From contig DCIC01000129.1 in the NCBI GenBank assembly GCA_002315825.1, forward strand, positions 5,155 through 16,103: a DNA stretch of 10,949 bases. The letters run 5' to 3'. The translations under genes were made by a program, and so were the position numbers. Of this stretch, positions 1-6,110 are shown piece by piece (position 1 is the stretch's first letter; every line of letters begins with the position of its first letter). This DNA comes from Bacteroidales bacterium UBA1736. Lineage in GTDB: Bacteria; Bacteroidota; Bacteroidia; Bacteroidales; UBA932. Below the pieces are notes generated by a model. It was not told the origin of the DNA and did not search any database. It was given only the letters and a program-made list of their open reading frames with translations.

Positions 1-384
1 CGTCAAAATCTCCCGGATCTTGTCGCATACCTCTTCCAGATCCTTTGCCGTAGGCTCAGGTGACTGGAACAAGTCCCGTACCCATAGGCTGATACTATCT
101 GCCTTGCTCTGGGCATCGTACTCTTCCAGGAGGAATACTGTTCTCACATCCGGCCCCACGGCCTTCTCGTACTCTTCATGTGCCCTCTTCCGGATGGAGA
201 TAAGCTCACTGATGGGTAAATCGCCATCATTCGCTTCCAGAGCCTTGATTGAATCCCTGATTGACATCATAGCCGGTGTAGGGACGAAGACACCATTTGT
301 TCTGAGGATGTAGTCTATACCCATCCCGTAGGTTCCCAGGCAATCACAACGCTGCCTGTAGGTTTCACATTTCACTTTGCTCAT
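1..384 (-). CDS. Unknown protein, C-terminus cut by window edge
   Basis: An open frame of 128 codons starts at the ATG at 384-382 (MSKVKCETYRQRCDCLGTYG) and runs to base 1 with no stop, so the C-terminus lies outside. The start is the first ATG after the preceding gene's stop, with an 18-base A/T-rich gap (403-385) and no clear Shine-Dalgarno. The N-terminus holds three cysteines (C6, C13, C15). The rest is charged and looks mainly helical, with Glu/Lys/Arg-rich stretches such as ISIRKRAHEEYEKAV and KDLEEVCDKIREILT. I do not recognise a family and propose no function. It is the last visible gene of the operon containing the putative replication initiator, so a role linked to replication or early functions is possible but is only context. 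The coding call is secure because the frame is long, has a plausible start and fits the operon spacing. Confidence 0.75.
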   Translation of the reverse strand, partial: MSKVKCETYRQRCDCLGTYGMGIDYILRTNGVFVPTPAMMSIRDSIKALEANDGDLPISELISIRKRAHEEYEKAVGPDVRTVFLLEEYDAQSKADSISLWVRDLFQSPEPTAKDLEEVCDKIREILT

Positions 385-402
385 ACTGATTGTTGTTTAT
401 TG

Positions 403-567
403 TTATTTCTTTTTCCTTTTTGTCCTTGCCCTCTGCCTTTTCTCTGCCGACATGTAGCACTTGCCCTTGATACGCATGTTGGCTGATTCGTACATGAGGG
501 TATTTAGTTTGGTGTTGTACTTTCCGAGATCTGGGATTTCGGTATGTCCGTATTGCTCCTGATCCAT
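403..567 (-). CDS. Small basic hypothetical protein (54 aa)
   Basis: The ATG at 567-565 lies 3 bases after the stop of the putative replication initiator gene (571), and the frame ends at TAA 405-403, giving 54 residues starting MDQEQYGHTEIPDLGKYNTK. The first half is mixed polar. The last 17 residues are very basic (AEKRQRARTKRKKK at the end), which suggests contact with nucleic acid. No domain is recognised. The close spacing on both sides (3 bases upstream, 18 downstream) argues for a real, co-transcribed gene. It could be a small replication accessory or nucleic-acid-binding protein, but nothing in the sequence proves this. Confidence 0.65.
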   Translation of the reverse strand: MDQEQYGHTEIPDLGKYNTKLNTLMYESANMRIKGKCYMSAEKRQRARTKRKKK

Positions 568-570
568 GGC

Positions 571-2379
571 TTATTCAATTACGATTGCTGATTGTTCTTT
601 GTGTTTCTCATTCCAGCCCTGTATCTTGTCGGCTGGGAACATTCTCAATTCAAATGTCACGGCTCCATCCTGATCCACCTTTCCGGCCTTGGTGACGCTG
701 AGGAATTCCTCAACGGTAAGTTCCTGGTGCTGGAGGAAGTATTTCTTCAGGGCCGACTGGTTGAGGAACGGATGGCTCCTGTAATCCTCGTTGACATCCA
801 CCACTTCCAGGTCATCGTTTATCTCAAAGAATTCGTTGAGGAAATTGTAGATGAAGAGTTCGATGGTGGTAAGCTGCTCGTACCGGGAATCATCGTCTCC
901 CATTTTGATTATTTCCTGGATGTATCGCTTGTTGTACTCGGATGTCCTCATACCCTCAGGTTTTCTTGATACCTGGATGGGTGCTGCATGGGTGTCATGA
1001 AGCTTGCCGCTGTCGATTACATAGTACCGGCCCTCCGATGTCCCCTTGATGTCGAAGTCAACGATGAGGTCAACAGTGTCCGGATCGAGTGGTTCCTGGG
1101 TAGTAATCTCAAACACTCCCTTCTCGCAATCCAGCTTGCCGAGTGCTATCATGTCATTCGTTCTTTCAAAAGCTGGGAGTAGGATGTTCTTGTACATGTC
1201 ATCCATCAGGATATACTTGCCTTCCGGATTTACGGTCTGGGTGGTAACATTACCATCTTCATCTTCGATATCCTGGAAGAAGTGGTTAAGCAAGTTGTCC
1301 CATATACAGTAAATAAAAATCTTGTCGGCTCTGTCAACACATAAATCAGGTGACTGCTGGAAGATTGATATTTCTTTCCTGGTGAAGTAAGGTAAGCTGC
1401 TTTTCTTTTTGGAGAGCTTGTAACTTTCTTCATTGAATTTAATAACTGGGAATTCTTGCTCATCAGAAGAGTCATCAAATGAATCAAAATAATCATTTGA
1501 GCCGTTAATTTCTTTTTTATTTCCCTCTTTTATTTCTGTTGTGTATTTCTGCACAACTTTTTGGGGGGTAATTGTGTATTTCTGCACAATCGCGTTGTGT
1601 ATTTCTGCACAATCGGCAACTGCCAAAAAGAACATCAACGAGGCCAAATCTGCACTTCCAGAATAGATATAATCAACGAGCGCATCAAAACCTTCAGGAT
1701 CCGTGAAAAATGGGGCGAATTTGTCGTAAAAAGCCTCTTTGAACTGGGATTTTGAGAAAGAATTGCATATTTCTGCACATATTTCCCCCGACAGGCTTGT
1801 GCATTTCTGCACAAGGTTGTGTAAATCTGCACAATCTTGTATATTTTTAGGCAGACTTGTGTATTTCTGCACAAGGTTGTGTAAATCTGCACATGATTGT
1901 GCATTTCTGCACAATTGTGCATCATTCTGCACAATTCCACCTTCCAGTTTGAATAATTCATCTCCACTACCAACATGAAGTGAATATCCAAACCCTTCCA
2001 GTATTTTTTCATCTTTATTCTTCAGAGCCTTTCTGAACTGAACCTTATCCTGAGCATTAAGATGGAGGAACGCTCTGCAAAGACTGACACATCTGTCGGT
2101 GTCCATGTGCAGATATTGTTCTTCATTCACCGAGATCAGTCCGATTCCTTCCAGCGTGGCGAAGCCGTTATCAACGGTTCTTCGGTTCATGCCGGTTTTG
2201 TTGGACAGTTCGTTGGTGGCCGGACGCTTCATGATGACCTTGCTCGTTTTTGATTTGTAGCAAGCAAAGGCGTACTCATCCAGCAAGTGCTCAAACAAGG
2301 TGTATGCAGCAGCGTCTCCGATGATCTGCTTCATACAGCGATAGTGCTGGCCGTATGGAATAATTTCCGGTGCTGCCAT
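571..2379 (-). CDS. Putative phage replication initiator with embedded iterons
   Basis: This 602-residue protein appears to have three parts. Residues about 1-130 form a helix-rich DNA-binding region with a winged-helix-like segment near 52-85 (ATNELSNKTGMNRRTVDNGF, then a short beta-like ISVNE). Residues about 149-281 are encoded by the 18-bp repeats, so they read as recurring CRNAQ, CADLHN/CAEIHN and VQKYT words. An acidic, Ser-rich linker (about 285-320) leads to a C-terminal region of about 280 residues with no motif I know. Helix-turn-helix at the N-terminus, iterons inside the gene and an A/T-rich tract beside them match the lambda O plan: a protein that binds an origin in its own gene and recruits the replicative helicase. 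That role is inferred. ATG 2379 follows the upstream stop by one base, indicating coupled translation. Alternatives are a transcriptional regulator or a plasmid-type Rep protein. Confidence 0.7.
   Translation of the reverse strand: MAAPEIIPYGQHYRCMKQIIGDAAAYTLFEHLLDEYAFACYKSKTSKVIMKRPATNELSNKTGMNRRTVDNGFATLEGIGLISVNEEQYLHMDTDRCVSLCRAFLHLNAQDKVQFRKALKNKDEKILEGFGYSLHVGSGDELFKLEGGIVQNDAQLCRNAQSCADLHNLVQKYTSLPKNIQDCADLHNLVQKCTSLSGEICAEICNSFSKSQFKEAFYDKFAPFFTDPEGFDALVDYIYSGSADLASLMFFLAVADCAEIHNAIVQKYTITPQKVVQKYTTEIKEGNKKEINGSNDYFDSFDDSSDEQEFPVIKFNEESYKLSKKKSSLPYFTRKEISIFQQSPDLCVDRADKIFIYCIWDNLLNHFFQDIEDEDGNVTTQTVNPEGKYILMDDMYKNILLPAFERTNDMIALGKLDCEKGVFEITTQEPLDPDTVDLIVDFDIKGTSEGRYYVIDSGKLHDTHAAPIQVSRKPEGMRTSEYNKRYIQEIIKMGDDDSRYEQLTTIELFIYNFLNEFFEINDDLEVVDVNEDYRSHPFLNQSALKKYFLQHQELTVEEFLSVTKAGKVDQDGAVTFELRMFPADKIQGWNEKHKEQSAIVIE
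1505..1934. other. Candidate replication origin inside the initiator gene
   Basis: The iteron array is flanked at its left end by an A/T-rich tract at 1505-1538 (27 of 34 bases A or T, pyrimidine-rich on the plus strand), directly abutting the iteron at 1539. Iterons beside an A/T-rich unwinding tract, within the gene of a DNA-binding protein, are the known layout of lambdoid origins. The iterons fall in two groups, 1539-1612 (three copies) and 1763-1934 (eight), separated by about 150 bp. Origin function is inferred; no replication data are visible here. Confidence 0.55.
1539..1934. repeat. Iteron array: about 11 copies of an 18-bp palindromic element
   Basis: On the plus strand the consensus is TTGTGYATTTCTGCACAA; copies with C at position 6 are perfect dyads (TTGTGCA, 4-base spacer, TGCACAA). 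Copies start at 1539, 1572, 1595, 1763 (3 changes), 1797, 1817, 1837 (degenerate), 1857, 1877, 1897 and 1915 (20-base variant with a 2-base insertion). The six copies from 1797 to 1897 are spaced exactly 20 bp, about two helical turns. Because 20 is not a multiple of 3, successive copies are read in different frames of the host gene, as L-C-R-N, C-A-E-I-H and V-Q-K-Y-T. Retention of the DNA word despite changing frames points to selection on DNA rather than protein. The probable ligand is the N-terminal DNA-binding domain of the same gene's product. Confidence 0.9.
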
Positions 2380-2380
2380 A

Positions 2381-2569
2381 TTACTGCTGTTTGAGATAAA
2401 AGCTATGATTGATGTTGTTAATCGCTTGTTTCATTAAGATGTAACCGTGTTCTTTTGCAAAAGTCCCAACGGTACGGCGATTAGGGGCAAAGAAGGGATG
2501 TTCTGCCTTATACGCCTCGGCCATCTCATCAAAAGTCATTTTGTCTTTGAATAATGTCGCGCTGTTCAT
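2381..2569 (-). CDS. Small putative helix-turn-helix protein (62 aa)
   Basis: The frame runs from ATG 2569 to TAA 2383-2381 and ends one base before the ATG of the large initiator-like gene, so the two are very probably translated as a coupled pair. The protein has a helix (TFDEMAEAYKAEHPFF) followed by NRRTVGTFAKEHGYI, a pattern reminiscent of the recognition part of small helix-turn-helix proteins, where a Thr-Val pair precedes a basic helix. This resemblance is weak and I assign no family. As the first gene after the 87-bp palindrome it is well placed to be a regulator or a partner of the initiator. It could equally be a small protein with another role. Confidence 0.7.
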   Translation of the reverse strand: MNSATLFKDKMTFDEMAEAYKAEHPFFAPNRRTVGTFAKEHGYILMKQAINNINHSFYLKQQ

Positions 2570-2743
2570 AATAAATCTGTTTTGATATGAATAGATTTAA
2601 TTTGATGTGATTGTTTGAAGAATATGGGTTTTCTCAATCTTATTCCCAAAACCGGCTAAAAATCCACCCGATTTTGCCTGATTTTGTGAAAATTTCACAA
2701 ATAAGCCCGTAATCGGGTGGAAAAATGCGGTTTTATTCCGGAA
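2570..2743. promoter_or_regulatory. Gene-free leader of the initiator operon
   Basis: This 174-base gap is one of the few gene-free stretches and holds the 87-bp palindrome plus an A/T-rich segment (2575-2640) before the ATG at 2569. It is the natural place for the promoter of the 62-residue and initiator genes. I find no good match to the Bacteroidetes consensus; the nearest is TATTCTTC at 2624-2617, which matches poorly at its 3' half and lacks a correctly spaced TTTG. Regulatory function is inferred from position and from the dyad. Confidence 0.45.
2648..2734. repeat. 87-bp nested palindrome in the leader of the initiator operon
   Basis: Three concentric inverted repeats share one centre near 2691-2692. 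The outer arms are AAAACCG at 2648-2654 with CGGTTTT at 2728-2734. The middle arms are CCACCCGATT at 2664-2673 with AATCGGGTGG at 2711-2720, a perfect 10 bp. The inner arms are TTTGTGAAA at 2683-2691 with TTTCACAAA at 2693-2701, a perfect 9 bp around a single base. The gaps between middle and inner arms are 9 bases on each side. It fills the space between the Tad2-like gene and the 62-residue gene. Possible roles are an operator, a terminator for the upstream gene (ATTTTTA follows the middle arm on the minus strand) or a replication element. The core TTGTG-N7-CACAA resembles the iteron TTGTG-N8-CACAA. Confidence 0.85.
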
Positions 2744-3025
2744 CTAACCTTCCAGAATATCCCAGTCCTCACTCAGCATGTCGGTCTGCGAAGCAAGCCA
2801 TCCAGTGAGTATTGTGTTCTGGGCAGTGTACATGCAGATTGTTCCGAGGGCCTGAATCTCGCCTCCGTTCAATTCCACGAGTGACTTCAGCATTTCATCC
2901 TTGCACCACTCGGCCTTGATGACCGCCGCCGGTTTGAGCCAAAGGAACATGCCTTTTCCGTTCCAACCCATACGGGTTACTTTCTTGCCCGCTTTCAGGG
3001 CTTCGATTGCTTGTCCAAAATTCAT
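2744..3025 (-). CDS. tad2: DUF2829-family protein, probable Thoeris anti-defence Tad2
   Basis: The 93-residue protein shows the features I associate with DUF2829: the N-terminal MNFGQAIEALKAGKKVTR, then GWNGKGM (20-26) and near the C-terminus GWLASQTDMLSEDW (75-88). Length and motif order fit the family throughout. Tad2, a DUF2829 member, is known as a phage protein that sequesters the cyclic ADP-ribose signal made by the Thoeris TIR enzyme ThsB, blocking activation of the effector ThsA; related proteins also bind cyclic oligonucleotide signals of CBASS. It would act in the cytoplasm as a multimeric sponge, not an enzyme. The family call is firm; anti-defence activity of this member is inferred, since many DUF2829 proteins are untested. 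It lies between an unknown 179-residue gene and the palindrome, with 59 bases of GTTAGT-rich sequence before its ATG. Confidence 0.85.
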   Translation of the reverse strand: MNFGQAIEALKAGKKVTRMGWNGKGMFLWLKPAAVIKAEWCKDEMLKSLVELNGGEIQALGTICMYTAQNTILTGWLASQTDMLSEDWDILEG

Positions 3026-3037
3026 AATCGATAATTT

Positions 3038-3094
3038 TAAGGGTTAGTGAATTACTAACATAGTTAGCGTAAGCGTTAGTAGAACTAACTAAGA
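3038..3094. repeat. Cluster of GTTAGT/ACTAAC half-sites upstream of the Tad2-like gene
   Basis: The gap between the 179-residue gene and the Tad2-like gene contains GTTAGT at 3043-3048 and 3075-3080, GTTAGC at 3063-3068, and the inverse ACTAAC at 3054-3059 and 3084-3089. GTTAGT/ACTAAC pairs form dyads with 5-base (3043-3059) and 3-base (3075-3089) spacers. The last site overlaps the 3' end of the upstream gene. Such clustering in a 59-base gap could be an operator, but may be partly a low-complexity effect. No promoter consensus is evident. Confidence 0.5.
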
Positions 3095-3624
3095 ATCTTC
3101 TTTTTGCCTTTCGGGGATTTTGCCGCGCCCTTTACCGGCTTCTTCGGCTGCGGAGCAGCCGCCTTCCCGGTCTCTTCTGCGGGAGGGCATACTTCCTGGA
3201 GCACGCTCTGGAGTGTTGCCCAATATTCCTTGGCTTCCTCAGGAGTCTCAAACTGGCTCCACCCCTTGATGAAAGCTGGCTGATATCCGATAGGATTGAG
3301 CAGAGCCTGGCCAAACAGGGTGACGAAAAGGTTGAGAATGAGGATGAGCTTCCCAGGATCCTCAAAGTTGATGTGGTGGATTTCCTCCTTGTCGTTGAAG
3401 ACAATCCACTGATTGCTGAAGGTGAGGACACCACCGGCAACTTCTACTTTGATGACATAGCAACGCTGGTAGTGCATTTCAAATGCTACTCTACCCTGAT
3501 CCTGATGAAACTCCTTCAGGTCAAATCCCATGATGTGAAGGGGGAAACGGATTTCATTCTCCGTGCAAGTGAGGATGGGCTTCTTCAGAGCTACTTCAAG
3601 TTGTTCTTTAGTTAACTTTTCCAT
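3085..3624 (-). CDS. Hypothetical protein with Lys/Pro/Ala-rich tail (179 aa)
   Basis: The frame runs from ATG 3624 to TAG, with the preceding gene ending 7 bases upstream. Residues about 1-145 look like a folded domain rich in beta-like stretches (YQRCYVIKVEVAGGVLTFSN) with a hydrophobic segment LILILNLFVTLFGQALLNP, which may be a buried helix rather than a membrane span since charged residues flank it closely. From about residue 150 the protein becomes a disordered basic tail (KAAAPQPKKPVKGAAKSPKG), typical of a linker or a nucleic-acid- or surface-binding extension. I recognise no family and assign no function. It shares the operon with the glycosyltransferase and the 100-residue protein upstream. 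Confidence 0.75.
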   Translation of the reverse strand: MEKLTKEQLEVALKKPILTCTENEIRFPLHIMGFDLKEFHQDQGRVAFEMHYQRCYVIKVEVAGGVLTFSNQWIVFNDKEEIHHINFEDPGKLILILNLFVTLFGQALLNPIGYQPAFIKGWSQFETPEEAKEYWATLQSVLQEVCPPAEETGKAAAPQPKKPVKGAAKSPKGKKKILS

Positions 3625-3631
3625 AATGTTG

Positions 3632-3934
3632 TTATTGAATGTTTTGGTGAATTTTTGTTCTGGTGTACTGCTCTTTCTGTTTGTCGGTCATCCTTTTCAG
3701 TTCAGCCGCACTATAGTCTTTTATCTTGATATGCTTCTCATCTGCGTTGAGGCATTTCAGGATAAAGTTTTTGGCCGCTGTTGCAGTCGGGAACCGTTTG
3801 GGATAGTGCTTTCCGGTTTGCAAGTAGCGGTAATGGTCTTCCACTACAGCATACTTGCCGAACATCCAGTTCTTCACCTGGATGATGAACTGCCTGGGCA
3901 GTTCGGGATCTTTGATGATTTGGTAATGTTTCAT
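3632..3934 (-). CDS. Hypothetical protein (100 aa)
   Basis: The ATG at 3934 overlaps the glycosyltransferase stop codon by 4 bases (ATGA), a clear sign of coupled translation and a good reason for this start. The protein opens MKHYQIIKDPELPRQFIIQV, has an aromatic-rich middle (NWMFGKYAVVEDHYRYLQTG) and ends in a Lys-rich, probably helical segment (AAELKRMTDKQKEQYTRTK). It is small, basic and probably soluble. No motif identifies a family. Its coupling to the glycosyltransferase may mean a shared role, but that is only context. Confidence 0.75.
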   Translation of the reverse strand: MKHYQIIKDPELPRQFIIQVKNWMFGKYAVVEDHYRYLQTGKHYPKRFPTATAAKNFILKCLNADEKHIKIKDYSAAELKRMTDKQKEQYTRTKIHQNIQ

Positions 3935-5415
3935 ATTCCGTAATAGTTTGACATGAATTTTTCAAATTCCGGGGTATAACCAGCGATGTTGTTGTTGATC
4001 CAGGTCTTTGTGCTTAACGCATCCTGGATAACACCATAGTCCGGATCGGGCCTCCACACTCCGCATCTGATATTGTCGGTTTTGATGTTGAGCAATAAAG
4101 CTGTGCGGGCCGGATAGAAAGTGTTGAAGTAAAGGTCTTCCAGTACATACGATTCGTAGGTGAGGTCAAAGTGGTCAATCAGATATTCCAGCTTCTTTTT
4201 CTCGTAGTAGATTGGAATGTGCGTCACCCAACCTCTTGTCGGCAACCCTTCCAGTTTCAGTTTGTCAAAGGTCTTTGCTTCATCTGCTTCCCAGGCTCCG
4301 TATGTTGGCTTGTGCTCCATTTGAAGATTATTGAGCTTCAAGATGCGCACAAGGGCAAGATCGAAGTCGTTGATGGCATACTCATCGTCTGAAGTTCTGA
4401 TGAACCCCTGTACTTCTGGGTGCGTCTCCATAAACTTCATCATTTTGTGGATATGGTCGATATGGGGAACATACTGACCTGGGAAATCATTGGGGTTGAT
4501 GCGCGGACATTCAATCCATTCGATATCATCTCCAGTCTCCACAATCGGATGGTAGTCTCCTACCAGGGCAATCTTGTATGGCTCTTTGAAGAAATGCCTC
4601 CAACCGGCAATGCAGAACTCCAGCTCTCTTCCTTGGGCTGGCCCCTTGAAATATGGAATCATTACCCACACAGTTTCCGTGGTCGTATTCATAGGACGAT
4701 GCTTATTATAGATTTCACGGTTGTTGTATTTCAACTTTTCAATCATAATCTTTCTCCTTTCATCGGCCCACCGGCAGAGAGAGCCTGACCGTTGGCGATA
4801 ATAGAAGGATGTCATATCAATACCGTGGGGCGGTCTGTTGGCGTGGTCATACAGCTTGATCCAGAAATCCCAATCCTCGTAAGCTGGCATGTTGACGCTA
4901 TACCCTCCGATAGCGTCACAATCTGCCTTACGGAACATAGCCGCAACATTGTGACAGTTGTTATACAGGAGCGAGAGAAATCCCGGAAAGCGTTGAAAAC
5001 CTCCGGGCCACTGTTTGTTACCTCCATCAAGGAATTTCATTGATCTTCCATATACGCAAGGACATTCGGGGTTATCGTCCATAAATATCACTGCTTCCCC
5101 TAAAAACTCTTCACCTATCATATCGTCAGCATCCAAAGGCATGATGTATGTGCCTTTGGCGATTTTGATTCCTTGATTGCGGGCATTGCTTAACCCTCCA
5201 TTTTGCGGTAGAGAGAGAACCTGGAAACGAGAATCGCCTTGAATTGCCGCGTAAATGGTTGGGAGAGGGTTGTCTGTACTGCAATCATTGACAATGATGC
5301 ACTCCCAGTCTTGATATCTCTGCTTTTTCACAGAACTGATAGCATCTGCAATCCATTTTTGTGAATTGTAGCAAGGAATAACGATTGATACCTTGGGGGC
5401 TACTGTTTTCTCCAT
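3931..5415 (-). CDS. Two-module family 2-type glycosyltransferase
   Basis: The 494-residue protein begins with a GT-A fold of the GT2 type: VSIVIPCYNS (9-18), WECIIVNDCSTD (37-48), NGGLSNARNQG (72-82), the nucleotide-sugar and metal site LDADDM (94-99), and YEDWDFW (179-185), which carries the usual ED motif for the catalytic base. From about residue 247 a second module starts afresh (VWVMIPYFKGPAQGRELEF) with its own acidic TSDDEYAIND at 341-350, which looks like the DxD-like site of a second GT-A domain. It transfers sugar from a nucleotide-sugar donor; donor and acceptor cannot be read from sequence. In a phage the acceptor could be host surface polysaccharide, virion protein or modified DNA bases. 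There is no signal peptide or membrane span, so it is cytoplasmic. Its start overlaps the upstream gene by 16 bases; its stop overlaps the next start. Confidence 0.9.
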   Translation of the reverse strand: MEKTVAPKVSIVIPCYNSQKWIADAISSVKKQRYQDWECIIVNDCSTDNPLPTIYAAIQGDSRFQVLSLPQNGGLSNARNQGIKIAKGTYIMPLDADDMIGEEFLGEAVIFMDDNPECPCVYGRSMKFLDGGNKQWPGGFQRFPGFLSLLYNNCHNVAAMFRKADCDAIGGYSVNMPAYEDWDFWIKLYDHANRPPHGIDMTSFYYRQRSGSLCRWADERRKIMIEKLKYNNREIYNKHRPMNTTTETVWVMIPYFKGPAQGRELEFCIAGWRHFFKEPYKIALVGDYHPIVETGDDIEWIECPRINPNDFPGQYVPHIDHIHKMMKFMETHPEVQGFIRTSDDEYAINDFDLALVRILKLNNLQMEHKPTYGAWEADEAKTFDKLKLEGLPTRGWVTHIPIYYEKKKLEYLIDHFDLTYESYVLEDLYFNTFYPARTALLLNIKTDNIRCGVWRPDPDYGVIQDALSTKTWINNNIAGYTPEFEKFMSNYYGI

Positions 5416-5729
5416 TGCGCAAAGTGTTTTCTGGTTTTGAGATAATTGTAATTATTCTGGTTATTGTAGGCTTCCACCTCAAACGAGATTCCTCGGTATG
5501 CGGTCTTTGTGTGGAAGATCAGGCGGTAGATCCACTCCAGAACATAAAGGATGTAGAAGAAGATGTAACCAAGCTCTTTCTGCTGCTCTGCATGAATCAT
5601 CTCATGATTGCGATACAGTGGACTGGTGTTGAATTGTTCCCTATATTCGTTTCTGACGAATATGAGACCACAGATGCAAATGGCCATGAAGCCTTTGACT
5701 GGGATGACTGAGTTGTAGATGATACGCAT
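5400..5729 (-). CDS. Small membrane protein with HExxH motif (putative zinc metalloprotease-like)
   Basis: The 109-residue protein contains HEMIH at 42-46 followed by a hydrophobic segment ELGYIFFYILYVLEWIYRLIF (about 52-72) and then AYRGISFEVEAY (77-88). HExxH is the zinc-binding and catalytic signature of many metalloproteases, and Glu84 or Glu86 could be the third ligand. An earlier hydrophobic stretch (residues 8-25) may be a second membrane segment. Proteins of this layout are familiar to me as uncharacterised Bacteroidetes proteins, so protease activity is a motif-based inference. The ATG at 5729 follows the previous gene's stop by 12 bases, and the 3' end overlaps the glycosyltransferase start by 16 bases. 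Confidence 0.7.
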   Translation of the reverse strand: MRIIYNSVIPVKGFMAICICGLIFVRNEYREQFNTSPLYRNHEMIHAEQQKELGYIFFYILYVLEWIYRLIFHTKTAYRGISFEVEAYNNQNNYNYLKTRKHFAQWRKQ

Positions 5730-5741
5730 AATGATGATAAA

Positions 5742-6110
5742 TTAGTTGTCTGCTATCGGTTGTTCGGCGGCTTCACATTCAATAACCGCTTTGATCACGG
5801 ACTTTTCTTCCGGTGTCATCTGGTCGTATGATTTTTCTGGAGCATCGCCAGGTTTGGTGAATGCAATCTCTCCGTTGTAGGCGAACTCTTCTTCGGTAAT
5901 GGAGTGGTAGTTGCACACGACAAACAAATAGCTTTCCTGACCTGGGAACTTGCTGCTATAATCTGCTTGATAGTCTTGCTGGAACTGTTGGACATTTAGG
6001 ATAGGCACATTCTTCTGGCGATAGACACAGTTGCCGAATCCCCATACGCCATGTCCGGACTGGGCACATGCCCAATAAGAAATGAACCAGTAATAGTAGG
6101 TGTCTTTCAT
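5742..6110 (-). CDS. Hypothetical aromatic-rich protein (122 aa)
   Basis: I choose the ATG at 6110 (MKDTYYYWFISYWACAQSG) because it overlaps the transglycosylase stop in an ATGA arrangement. An in-frame ATG nine codons upstream at 6137 exists but would overlap more. The first 30 residues are rich in Tyr, Trp and Gly (GHGVWGFGNCVY) but not a convincing membrane span. The middle (QQFQQDYQADYSSKFPGQES) and the predicted strand YLFVVCNYHSI suggest a small folded domain, and the C-terminus is acidic. No family is recognised. Its place next to the secreted transglycosylase and a Cys-rich membrane protein hints at a joint function, but nothing more can be said. Confidence 0.75.
   Translation of the reverse strand: MKDTYYYWFISYWACAQSGHGVWGFGNCVYRQKNVPILNVQQFQQDYQADYSSKFPGQESYLFVVCNYHSITEEEFAYNGEIAFTKPGDAPEKSYDQMTPEEKSVIKAVIECEAAEQPIADN

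Noticed and set aside
1539..1934. Regular 18-bp repeats at 20-bp intervals could suggest a CRISPR array.
   Set aside because: There is only about 2 bp between repeats, so no spacers, and the repeats are inside an intact 602-codon gene.
2617..2624. TATTCTTC on the minus strand as a -7 element for the initiator operon.
   Set aside because: It matches the TAnnTTTG consensus at only half of the key 3' bases, and the nearest upstream TTTG is 22 bases away rather than 19-21.
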